NCBI GenBank assembly: GCA_015039465.1 | Contig: MU130695.1 | Coordinates: forward strand, 346,031 to 410,030 | Reading direction: 5' to 3' | Length of the DNA: 64,000 bases | Origin: Phlegmacium glaucopus | Taxonomy: Eukaryota; Basidiomycota; Agaricomycetes; Agaricales; Cortinariaceae | In this document: piece by piece, positions 1 through 11,349 of the stretch | How the letters are laid out: each line of letters begins with the position of its first letter | How positions within the stretch are numbered: position 1 is the first letter of the stretch | The notes under the pieces: generated by a model | Seen by the model: the letters and a program-made list of their open reading frames with translations, nothing else | What the model was told of the DNA's origin: nothing | Database searches by the model: none | Program-made: the position numbers and the translations under genes

Positions 1-2989
1 GGAGTAAACCATTCAACATAGGCCAGATGCTGGTGTGGAAATCCACCTGGGAACCAGAGTCCAACGGCTGTTGATGGAAGACTAAATATACACCGTATTT
101 GCCCAACACCGAGACCTGTTAAAGCTCAGTTGAGATTCGAAGGTTGTTGAGTAATCATGGAGACTTGACGACTCGCACCTTGTACACCTGAATCATTATC
201 AGGCGCAATATTAATTATTGCGGTATCGAAGCGCCCAGGAACAACTTTCCGATACTTATTGAGATGCACAGGATCGACGTGGATGGAGTCCACAACGACC
301 TCGTCCAGAGGATTAAGGGCATAGAGATCATAACTGACAAATTTGACGCGATGAAAGACAGACAATTTGTGGAAGGGAATGTGAAGGGAATGGGAAGCTG
401 TTTCAACTTGAGCTTTCGAATACTCAGGATTTTGATACTGGGCAATAAAGCGGGATAAAGCTGGAATAAAGTGCATAGCGCCATATTTGTTGTGGATGTC
501 ATCAAGTGGAACAGCACGATGTGTGGGATGCTTTGTCATTCGTTGGCGGCGCTCGGGAATTAACGAAGGAAGAGGCTTTTGGACGTGAAGAGGGGTGTTC
601 GAGGAAGTTTCCAAACGATGGCGGATATACTTCTGGTGCTGCATCATCCGCTCCTTACGACCAAGCCAAAGGGTCATCTGTGGGAACTCGTCTTTGAATT
701 TCGTTGATGCATATGCATCCTTTGCCATGTCAATATGGAGGCGTTCGGTATACTCGGTATTGAAGTTGTCAGCGGTTCCAAACAGCTCGATGAGTTCCAG
801 ATAGTGACCGATGTTATGGAGCTTCAGGATATTGAAATGGGTACGGATGCCAAGAGATATGAAGATGTCACGATTGTCATGAAAGGCTTGAAGTGCGTCG
901 TCCATCTGGGCCAGTGTTTCAGAGGTATGTATTGGATATCTCGCAAGATAGATAAAATCGAGCACAGCACGGACTGTACGAACCAATCGTGAATTGGATA
1001 GTCCATCAGGAAGACGAACATCAGTGACGAGGGACAGAAGAAAACAAGATATCTGGTCATGCTCAGTGCCGGTTACACGAGAGAGGTGTGAAATCCCATT
1101 CATGAAGAGCCGGATGTTGTGATTTGGGGGGAAACGACGACACCGAGCATCAATTTCTGCATCACCACATGCAGCCCTAACCCAAGCAATGAGATGCTTC
1201 AGAAGTCCCTGGTACAGTTGGTGCAAGATATCAGGGGTTATGGAGCGGTAAATGTCAACGAAGGGAAGGTTTTTCCAAAATACGCACTGGACAGGCTTGA
1301 TTCCAGCACTCGCGCAGGCCTTTGTGAATTCAGATGCACCCTTGTCGATAGAATTTAGAGCTTCTATGACTTTGTCAGTATCCCGCGGCTTCAAGACGCT
1401 CTCCCAACTTCCAATTTCATTGCGTGGTGCAGGGCAGATAGGACATTCACCCTTCTTGATGAGACCAACAAGAATTTGCTCAGGATAATCGCCAACATAG
1501 GCTGCAAGGATAGGAAAGCATCGCCTTGTTGCACCATCTCCGCTGGTGAGAACAATCCCATCTTTTCCGGCCCTCTCCAACGGCTTGACAATATACTGCA
1601 TACAGTGGTGAAACAAATTGGACAAGCATCGTCGACGTGAGGCCTTATTTGTGATGTGGTCAAGCTTTGAGGTTGGAAGGTACCCGAGCAGGACCTGGCC
1701 CTGTCGTGAAGGTTTTCGATGGATGTGTTTGGGAAGGTTGCCAATGGTGAGATACACAGGATACACTTGCTTTCCACGGAATGTTGTAAGTTGAGTTTTG
1801 TCAGAGGAGATGATAATGGGGACGATAGTAATATGTTTTCGCCGTGTCTCTGTTTGTACCTTTTTCTTTAACATAATGTAAGTACGACCTGGAGAAATTA
1901 AACTTTGAATACACGGCAATTCATACCTGAGTTGTCCACCACCACTTTCCTGTGTGCATGTCATGATACATCCGGACAGTCATGTCTTCATCAGCATAAT
2001 GGCGTTCAGGTTCAGTGATGAGGTCATCCACAAAATCAGGATCACCCCACAAGGCTTCTAAACACTCGAGGATATCGCGCGAATAAAATTCAAAAGCTTC
2101 CCCGCTCTGAACGACCTCATGGCGCTTAAACTGAGGCCGCCCTGGCAGCTTGTTGTCGATGATCTTGTTTAACTCATCAGAGTTCTTGTAGGACAAGCCA
2201 AGAGCGTCGCGAAGCTAGGACCAATTGGTTTAGTAGTTCACGTAGAAGGTAGATTAATATAAAATGCACCCCTGGAATGGCAAGCAGATCAGAAAAGGCC
2301 GTTGATCCTGGACCTTGAAGCTTGGCCCACAGCGCAACCTCCCAGTCCTTCCTCGACTTGAATGGGGCCCAAGGACTCTTATCCTGGCCACTCACAGCTG
2401 CACGATAATTCTTGTCTCCGGTCTCCCCATGTGCTAGGACTCCTCCAGCGGCAGAAGAAGGGTATTTGTCCGTATAGCAAACCACCACAGCTGGTTTGAC
2501 ACCATGACCCTCACCAATAATAATGCGCTCAGCTGCACGACGTGCACCAATATCCAAATCCTCCTGGAACTCTTCCTGATTGTCGTTATCGTCAACTTCC
2601 TCTTCTATCCCTTCTGTGGGTGCACCCTCACGAAGTGGCTCCCAAGTGCGCCCCAATTCGGCAGTGTCTTCCTCCTCCTCTTCTGAATCGTCATCCTCTA
2701 CATCGGTGGGGGGATGTTCAGCCGGCCCAGGCATGTCCAGGTCTTGGCTGAAGGTGTCAGATGCGTAGTCTTCGGGAGACCCAAAAGCGTCCCCTTGAAA
2801 ACTTTGGGCCTCTGCGTCTGAGTCTGAGCTGTGCAGCTTCTGGAGTCGCTCATAAAGTGTATGTGCCATCCTGAGTTCTTCGTAGATGGCCCGACACAGT
2901 GGATCTTGTGATTGAGTAAGATGAGATTCATATCCTCGCACTGAGAAGGTCTTATCACAGCCAGGGCAGGTGCTTGTATCAGGGGACAT
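1..2989 (-). CDS. Plavaka-type (CACTA superfamily) transposase, 3' end cut by window start
   Basis: DNA transposase of the Plavaka group common in Agaricomycetes. I start it at the ATG at 2989, which opens with a C2H2-like finger (CPGC...HLTQSQDPLC) followed by an acidic linker. Apparent introns lie near 2270-2218 and 1926-1870, and another removes roughly 186-126. After that last intron the frame continues to base 1 with an open segment ending HLAYVEWF, a typical C-terminal motif, so the gene runs out of the window. Family landmarks are PVYLTIGN, a GDGATRR segment followed by PILAAYVGDYPEQ, a CPIC knuckle, and PDILHQLYQG. No stop or frameshift was seen in the main exon (1964-187), so the copy may be recent. 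Exact splice sites are inferred. Family assignment is from remembered motifs, not a search. Confidence 0.85.
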
Positions 2990-3084
2990 GATGATAAAAA
3001 GATGGATTGAAGTTACGGTGAAATATGAAACACGAAGACTTAGATGAGTAAGCGACGCTGCAATGAGCTTGACGGAAGCATATA

Positions 3085-5714
3085 ATGGCATTGCAAAACT
3101 TAGCAGTTGCACCAAACAATAAATATGTGGCTGATCAACATGATCCAAACACCCCAGATTTTGCTCTTTCTCCTGTAGAAATGGATGATGATACTACAGC
3201 AGTTGCGACTCTTGAAGAACGGCAAAAACGGATTGAGAAGGAGCTCAAGAAGCGGAAACTAGCAGCTTCACGCACAAGAAAGGAAGCAGAAGAGCAACAG
3301 CTCATCGCAGCTGGAGCAGGTAAGTTAGCCAACTCGAACATTCAACTGACAAAGTATTCACGTGTACTCACATTTTAGGCCCACGAAGAGCGAAGGAAAA
3401 GGCCTTGAAAGAGGCAAGTAAGTACCACATACCTAGTGAGGCATAAACACTTAGTAATTTTTTCATCGTCAGCATGGTATGAAGCAACAGGAAAGAAACG
3501 ACCGCACTCACCAGCCAGGGACAACTTGGCACGCAATGACAATGTTCGAGAGCCAGCTAGTCAAGGTACGGGTACCACTGTATTCTGGCTTGTCAGACAT
3601 CTTACTGAATATGCAGAGAAATGGCGCAAGAAGGAACGGCAAGAACATGAAGAAGAGCAAGAGACCGATGGCGAAGAGATAACGAAGAAATCCCAAAGTG
3701 GTGTGTATCCCATTCCAGGTCGCTTACTAATTCTAATTGTCCCACAGCCGTCAATGTTGATCGCGCCCGGCGTAAGTTCCTTGACTTTTGTTCTCATCTT
3801 GTCACACCCCCATCACCTTCCCACCTCATCTTAGGCTCCAAGAATTCTGCGAAATTGAACACAACAAACAAGGCCAAGAAGCAGCCCCCGAAGCCAAGAG
3901 CAGCTAGCATTAAGTCAGAGTCTTCAAGCCTCTCAGACCCAGACGATGAATTCCTCTACAAGGCAGGCGAGGGAAGTACTGATGAGGATGACCCAAATGG
4001 AGAAGAGGATCTTGATGTCACAGGTATGACTGAGCAGGACGCTTGGAAGCTCCTGGATGATGAGGTACAGTCTTTTCTTCATTATCTGATTCTATTTTAT
4101 TTACTACACCCTTATTTAGGTTCCCCGAGATCCTTTCGGCCTCTTTGACGATGATGATGGCGTTGAGATGGTTAGTGTAAAGTCAGGGAATAGCCGGCGA
4201 TCAAGTTTGGAGGCCTCTCGACCCCCAACCTCGGAATCTGAAGGTATATTCAATGACCAAGACGTTTCCAGTGGCGAAGAACAAGAGCTGGTGCATTCAG
4301 GAATACATAAGCAGGGAAAGAAGACAAAGGTACGTCTGATCAATCTTATGTATGCCAGTGGTACTGTTTAGTGATCAATTCTCTAGGGTCCAAGTAAACG
4401 AGATGCCGCACTTACTGCAGAGGTACGCAATTCAATTTATTGATCACCAACTGACACCCTTGAATCTAGCGTCCTGCCATTGTCACCTCTCGCCCTGCCA
4501 ATAAGTTGAACACCCGTCCCCGCCCCACTACCAACCCTGTCCATATTGAGAGCGATGAAGATAACGACAAGTCCCCAGAGGAGAAGTGGCCCGTACATGT
4601 GCGCATGAACAATCATGGGGCACTTCATGTTCAGAATATTTATCTTCGTACGATCTGTCGCGACGCTATCAAGATTGTCGAGAAGACTCTGGTTACGGAA
4701 CACGCCTGGCCTGAACTCCACCGAGCCGCAGCATATAAGCGACAAGTGCTTTTGGATGCAGTCAAGCCACTCATTGGGAAGGATAAACGGTATAAAGATG
4801 TACAAAAGCGCATTACAAGAGATGACGACTTCGTTAAAGTCATTGGTAAATGGGTACGTATCTCAATTAACATAACTAAAAAAGTATTGTCACTGTTAAT
4901 AATTCATTCCAGGTTATTGACCGGCTTTCACATCACCGTGGCAATGTGCGCTCTGTCGCCTCAGATCATATTGCATTGTTCCAGCTAGGCATTAATGATG
5001 GATGTAAAGAACGGGTCAAGGCTTTGATGGAGAATGATGTGTATGTATATCCTGGAGAGTGGGGTGTCACGGACAAAGGAAAGGTATAGCTATTTAAACT
5101 TTTTTACATTTGATCTGACTGTCTGTGCCATAGCCCATCTGGTTGACAAAGAGTTCGCCAACTGATGTTCAGATTTACCTCAACCCTGGCCTTATTCAAC
5201 TGATCCGAGATGCCTTCTTTGCCACCCCTACAGGCTTTGGCTACAAGTTCAAAGACCAATATGTGTCTTCGCATCCCAGTCAACCAGAGCCAGAGTTGAC
5301 GATCCCTCTCATGGCCCTCAGTGCTACAGCTGTAAGTTTCTTCTTGTTATCTGATGTTAATTGGTGGCTGACGTGCTCAGTTCTTTGCGGCAATATGGGA
5401 ATGGCGGGAGGGGAAGAGGCTGGTCAAAGCGACGTCAGATGCAAAGTTAAAATCTTCTGAACGATTTGATGGTGACCTCTTCAAGACAGTTTTTGATCGA
5501 CATGTAGAGACTCTTACAGGACTTCAGAAGAAGATCAACACATATCATTCAATCATGTCAAAGGTATATTCTCAGGTCACGTAAGTCAGATGTCTTTGTC
5601 CTCATTCACTTACTCATGCCACCACTATTCAGCGTTGACAATACCCCGGCTAACTTTGGTACCCGAATTCAGGGCAATGCTCTCGCTATTCTTGATTTAA
5701 GTGGACTGGACTAG
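3085..5714 (+). CDS. DUF6532-like basidiomycete protein, multi-exon
   Basis: A spliced gene with about a dozen small exons. The first (3085-3319) encodes a charged coiled-coil-like stretch rich in E, K and R. Acidic, Ser-rich low-complexity exons follow (about 3480-4500). The conserved part spans about 4560-5714: HVRMNNHGALHVQNIYLRT, then RITRDDDFVKVIGKWV, RGNVRSVASDHIALF, a segment around 5040-5090 with VYVYPGEWG, then IYLNPGLIQLIRDAFF and a last exon ending LDLSGLD. The order of motifs resembles the fungal domain of unknown function DUF6532 (from memory). Function is unknown. It starts 95 bp from the Plavaka start and is divergently transcribed, so it shares a promoter region with the transposase and may belong to the same element. 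No inactivating mutation was noticed. Confidence 0.7.
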
Positions 5715-7067
5715 TTTATAAGATCGGATGTATATATCAATCAATTAATTCCTTCTGCAAGCTTTCTTTTTGACAATGTGCTGAGGAAGGACAGTGAAAC
5801 TGTGATTGTTATGGCAAATTTTGTCCATATATTTCAGATGAAGAAGTAGGAATCAGCCAGGAATCAGCGCGTGATCAGCACCAATCAGTTATCAATTTAC
5901 AAGGGACCTAACTGATTTGACTTACCCAACTTATCCAACTTATTGAAAACTAATCTGGGCATATCCTCACATATTCTGACATATACTGGCTGATTTCTGC
6001 AGATAAGCAGGTGAGGTTTTTCCTGATGATAAAGACTAGGTAAAGCAGCAAGAAGCTAGTAACAGTAGGGGGGGGGGGGTTCCAGTAATAATGAGATAAG
6101 GACAGTAATTACTGACTACTACTCAAAATAAGGTGGTAGCCAAACAGTAGCAAATAAGTATGTAAGCAAGTCAAAATGAGGATAAAATATAAACAGTAAA
6201 TATGGTATATACCTCAGAGGTGTCCCCTTACAAGCATTACCAAGGTTCGGTTCAGTTTGGTTCTTCAACTATTTTTGAAGAACTGAGAACTGAACTGAAA
6301 GCTCCCTGGCTGAACTGAACTGGAACCAGAACCAGAACTGAAAGAACTGGTTCTGTCAGTTCTGTTCTGTTCTAGAACTGGTTCAAACCATCAAACTGAT
6401 GAAAAAACCCCAATTCCCAATGGTAATTCATATGTATTTATTTGTTATTACATTATTACTCCATCTTGATGAATCTAGGATTGACTTGTGGCTGGAAAGA
6501 TTGTTTCATTGAGACTTAGAGTGTTTGTAATTTGCTGGCCTGAATGAGAATAAAATAATAAAATTTGAATCAGGAATCAGCACATACAGCCATCAGAACA
6601 GAGAAGCTGATATCTGATTTTCAACTCTTCCCAGATGTTAGGAGGTTGACTAAGTGAAAATGATATGAATACAAGGAGAATGACTCAGTTGGACAGCAAA
6701 CATACAAATCAACAACTTCAAGGCCTTGCTTGTTGAGAGCCAAAACCACTTGCTTTAAGGCATGTTTACAAGCAGGTGTGGGAGGTATTGTGCCTATTAT
6801 CAATGTTTAGCAAAGGATTTCAGATATACAGTCATGTAAAATCCACTTACCATCTTCCCAAATAACCCCCCATTTCAGTTTGTGACCATCATCCCAAAGG
6901 TTTTCATTGTCTTTTGTTCATTTTTTTGTTATCATTTGTTTGCATTTGTTCATTCATCTTCATCATTCATTATTGACATACATTCATGTGGAAGTTATCG
7001 TGCTCAGACAGTTATTACCATTTTAGGGACTTTATCTACATTTTATTTACATTACATTTGCTTAGTA
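5715..7067. other. Non-coding stretch with GAACTG-rich repeat
   Basis: I see no gene. A G homopolymer sits near 6068-6079. Bases 6235-6400 are dense in GAACTG/CAGTTC words and begin ATTACCAAGGTTCGGTTCAG, which matches the end of the hAT-type MITE described at 31948-32562. This is probably an old, incomplete copy of that family. The stretch ends at the LINE insertion site. Confidence 0.5.
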
Positions 7068-7215
7068 ATATTTTGAGCGGAACGCTTCTTGACTTCTTAC
7101 CGCCATCACCTCTTTCGGGGTCCTGGTACTACAAAGCCAACTAAGCTACATTCCTACTAATTTCTCTCCTACTTACCCAGCTCATCTATACCATTCCCCC
7201 CACCTTGTTACTCCC

Positions 7216-9033
7216 TTGTACTCTCGCTACCCCCTCACCGCTACACCCCTCTGCTGCCTGTCCATAGACAAGGACAAAGACAAAGGTAGGGCTCCTGCCA
7301 AAAACCTTGCCAGCGCACCCATACGTGATGGGACCCCGGGCAATTCCCAACGTGGTTTAGCCACCCGCTCGGAGATCAATGCTCTAGTCACCGGTAATTC
7401 AGGACCCATTACTAATGCCTCCGATGCCCGGAAATGGCTCGAAACCAAAGGCTGGATCCTATCCGGCGAGGAATACGACCGCTCCAAAATGGCTAAAATC
7501 CTCCTCACCATCTCTCTCCTGCCGAAAATGCCGCCAGAGGCTGTCAATGCCATCCGAGCCTCAGCTTTTATTCTAGAGGATGACATCATCAACAAGGATT
7601 CATCTCTGGTCACCTCAGCTGTGGCAGATAAAGTACATTCAGGCCTAACTAACATCCTTTCAGGCCTCCTAGCAACCCAATCTTTCTTCGAGGCCAGCTC
7701 CACCCAGCAAGCCACCCTGACCCTGGACCTCAAAGAAGCGACAACCCAAACCAAACTAGTTACCGACAACCTTTCCAGCGTGATCACTAAGCTCACCGAT
7801 CTGAACCCTGCTCCCACTACAGCCGCACCCTGTGCCCAATGGCCGTCCCTCCCCCAACAGCTCCCCCCTCGCTCTCTCCCCCCAAGTACCTATGACCCCA
7901 CAGTTTCCAACTCGACTACCCAACTACGGCAACGCTTGCTCCTAGCCGCCAGGTTGATCCTAGTCCAATCAGACCCAGACGATGCCTCAACCCCAAGTGA
8001 CCGCTCCCCTCCCGCAGTTTTGAAGATCCGGGAAGCAATGAATCAAAGACTCGAAGAGATTGAAGACACTTACCTGTCCTGGGACTCCGACAACGAACCC
8101 AAACCTAAGACTATCATCAAAGGCATTCAGTTTCTCAAACGAGGAGCTTTCCTCCTCGACTTCGACTCCCCTGAGTCCGCTGACCGTTTCAAAGACTATA
8201 CTGCAGAACACTACGATCTTTTGCCACTACACCTAGGTGGCGCAGCCGTTATCAAATCCAAGAGCTTCAACCTCATATTCAAATTTGTGCCATGCACTGG
8301 CGACTTCAATCCTAGTAACCCCGAATGCCTATCTGATATCGAAGCTAACAATGGTCTCCCCCCAGGTTCGATCACAGCTGCCTCCTGGCTCAAGCGAACC
8401 GACCGCCGGGCCCCTACTCAGACTGTAGCCTCCCTCAAAGTCACCTGCGTCTCTCCTGAGGCAGCTAACCACCTCCTCTGCAAAAGAGTGTTTGTGGAGG
8501 GTCGTGTTGTCACAGTCCGTAAAGACCTACGTGAGCCGATCAGATGTAACAAATGCCAAGAATATGGACACATTCGCGCCTCATGTACTAACATTGAAAT
8601 CTGCGCCCACTGTGCTAGTCCATCGCACACCACACCAAACTGCCCTCCCAATCATCCAGCCAAGTGCCGCTCCTGCGGCCCAACATCCTCCCACCCCAGC
8701 TACTCGCGCAAATGCCCAAGTTTCATCTCCAAGTGTAACACTCTCAACACTAAATACCCAGAAAACTCCATGCCATACTTCCCGACTGGTGAATCCTGGA
8801 CCTGGGCGTCAGCCCCTCCTAAGCTCTCTGTTTCACCACCGCCTCCTAACCCACCCCGTAGCCCCCCTTTCCTGCAGCCGACTCAACCGCGTAGTAACCT
8901 TTCACCCATGCCCTGCCCTCTTCCTCCCCCCCCTCGCCGCCAATCAAACCTAGACCAGTTCCTGATCCCTAGCCGCTCGGGCTCCCAGTCACAACGCAGA
9001 CAGTCTCAGACCCTCCCTCCAACTACATCATGA
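7216..9033 (+). CDS. LINE ORF1, gag-like protein with CCHC knuckles
   Basis: RNA-binding ORF1 protein of the LINE. The reading frame is open from about 7216, but this point is a TTG codon, not ATG; the true start is unclear and may lie downstream or use another context. The C-terminal third has closely spaced knuckles, CNKCQEYGHIRASC and CAHCASPSHTTPNC, followed by a C-x2-C...C cluster, and then a long Pro/Ser-rich tail. The stop codon (9031-9033) overlaps the ORF2 ATG (9030-9032) as ATGA, suggesting termination-reinitiation coupling of the two proteins. No internal stop was seen. Confidence 0.8.
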   Translation: MYSRYPLTATPLCCLSIDKDKDKGRAPAKNLASAPIRDGTPGNSQRGLATRSEINALVTGNSGPITNASDARKWLETKGWILSGEEYDRSKMAKILLTISLLPKMPPEAVNAIRASAFILEDDIINKDSSLVTSAVADKVHSGLTNILSGLLATQSFFEASSTQQATLTLDLKEATTQTKLVTDNLSSVITKLTDLNPAPTTAAPCAQWPSLPQQLPPRSLPPSTYDPTVSNSTTQLRQRLLLAARLILVQSDPDDASTPSDRSPPAVLKIREAMNQRLEEIEDTYLSWDSDNEPKPKTIIKGIQFLKRGAFLLDFDSPESADRFKDYTAEHYDLLPLHLGGAAVIKSKSFNLIFKFVPCTGDFNPSNPECLSDIEANNGLPPGSITAASWLKRTDRRAPTQTVASLKVTCVSPEAANHLLCKRVFVEGRVVTVRKDLREPIRCNKCQEYGHIRASCTNIEICAHCASPSHTTPNCPPNHPAKCRSCGPTSSHPSYSRKCPSFISKCNTLNTKYPENSMPYFPTGESWTWASAPPKLSVSPPPPNPPRSPPFLQPTQPRSNLSPMPCPLPPPPRRQSNLDQFLIPSRSGSQSQRRQSQTLPPTTS

Positions 9034-10459
9034 ATAGACGCAATCCTAAGACACCAAGCAGACTCCGTATCTGGCAGCAAAACGCTCACAAGTCCAAACT
9101 AGCTCTACAGCATATCCTTAATACTGCGGCCCCAGAAGACTGGGACGTGATCGCTATCCAAGAACCTTGGCTCGATACCTACAAAAACACCAGAGGCTCT
9201 TCCTACTGGCGCATATTATACCCTACTGACCACCTTCTAGATGGAGCTCCTCGCTCCCGCTCTGTTCTTATGATTAACACTAATATTGCTACTGACTCTT
9301 ATACCCAACTTAATATCCCTAGTGCGGATATCACCGCTGTCCGTTTTGAGGGCGTCGCTGGCCACCTCTCCCTATTCAATATCTACAACGACTGTAACCA
9401 CAACGATAGTCTCTCCACACTTGCTAACTATTTGACTACTGACCCCCCCACCCCCCTTGACCACATGCTATGGCTAGGTGACTTCAATAGACACCATCCA
9501 CTTTGGGAAGACCTGAACAACCGCCATCTCAACTCGACGGAAGTCAGTATTCAACCGCTCCTGGATCTTCTGCACAACCACGACATGGAGCTCGTTTTAC
9601 CCCCTGGCATCCCCACATACGAAATGGCTGCTCATAACTGGACCCGCCCAGACAATGTCTGGCTATCTCACCACACCCTCAACCTCATCATCTCCTGTAA
9701 CACCGACCCTTCTCTACGCCCGGTCCTTGCCGATCACTTGCCAGTCATAACCATCATTGACATGCCCATTGCACGCTCTCCTCCTCATACCCTCCCTAAT
9801 TTCCGTGATTTTGACTTCACAGATTTCAACCGAATCCTCCGTGAATGCCTCGATCTAGTTTCCCCAGCCCAATTACTCACATCAGCAGAGGACTTCCATA
9901 CTAAAGTCAACTTACTAACCTCCGTCTTACAGGAGATCATTGACTCCCATGTCCCAGCCAGGAAGCCCAGCCCTTTCTCCAAGAGGTGGTGGAATGCCGA
10001 ACTCTCTGCCCTTAAGAAGAAGAAGAACAAGCTTAGCAACGAGGCATACAAATTCCGCGACATCATCGGCCACCCATCCATAGCGGAACACAAGAGGGTA
10101 ACTAAGGATTTCACCACCGCTATCGAAGCTGCAGCTAAAGCCCACTGGCTCGACTGGCTGGAGAACATCTCCCCACAACAAATCTACACAGCCAATAAAT
10201 ATGCGACCAACGAACCTACAGATTACTCTAGTGCCCGCGTCCCTACCCTCAAGGTCTCAACCGCTAATGGTCCAGCGCTTGCCTCAACTAACAGCGAAAA
10301 GATTGAGGCCCTTTCACAATCCTTCTTTCCCCCTCCTCCCGCTCCTGCCCCGGTCCCCACCAATCCTGACTATCCCCCCCCTCTTCCAGGTATCAAATTC
10401 TTCACCAGACGACACATTAGAGAGGCCGCACGCCGTCTAAAGCCTTTCAAAGCCCCTGG

Positions 10460-10911
10460 TGTGGGGAATAGTTTCCGGGTGCGAGTATATAGGGGGGAGT
10501 TGACTCCGTCAACTTTAGTGATCCAAATTTGTTGTTTTATTATTTCTTGATATCAAATTTCTCCATTGTTAAGTTTTTATGTTCTAAGTTGTTATGTTAT
10601 ATGTTCTTTTTTTTTTATACTACAATATAACTACAGCTTTTATACCTTTAGTTTGTAGTACTATGTTTTGAAAATGGATATATGGGAATCTAAGATCCAA
10701 GAATAAAAACGGAGAGGTAACAAATTTGTATGTAAGAATGGACTGTGTAATTTTGGAGTAATTTCCAAAAGGGGAATGAATTTGAAATTGATAAAATAGG
10801 AAACGTACGAATTTGGAAAATGTAACACGGTGCGAAATTCCGTATGTGATATAATAAATTTGAAATTATGAAAATAGTAATAATTCAAGGTAGGGAGAAT
10901 CCCTCCTCACA
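10460..10911. mobile_element. Solo LTR in LINE ORF2
   Basis: A 452-bp insertion beginning TGTGGGGAATAGTTTCC and ending CCCTCCTCACA, so it has the TG...CA ends of an LTR. The 4-mer CTGG is duplicated at 10456-10459 and 10912-10915. Removing the insertion plus one CTGG restores the LINE reading frame across KAPG-PDGIPN. No internal retrotransposon genes are present, so it is most simply a solo LTR left by LTR-LTR recombination. Only four of the usual five duplicated bases are visible. Confidence 0.8.
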
Positions 10912-11349
10912 CTGGCCCAGATGGAATTCCAAACCTAGTTCTCATTAAATCCATGGACGTGCTCATTGACCACCTATTCTATGTTTACAGAGCAGTGTTC
11001 GAGTTCAACGTTTACCACGACAGGTGGCTCACCTCCAAGACCTTGGTGTTGCGTAAACCAGGGAAACCCGCCTATGACGTGGCTAAAGCTTACCACCCGA
11101 TAGGGCTCCTGGACACCATGGGCAAGCTCCTTTCCACCCTTGTTGCTGCTGACCTTTCTTTCCTAGCCGAAAAACACTCAATGCTCCCTCCTGGGCAATT
11201 CGGAGGACGGCCAGGTCGTAACACTACCGACGCTGTCCATCTACTTACTCACACCGTCAAAGATGCATGGCGTCAAGGTAAAGTTGCCGTTGCCCTCTTC
11301 CTCAATGTCCAAGGTGCCTTCCCAAACACTGTCAAGGAGCGGCTCATCC

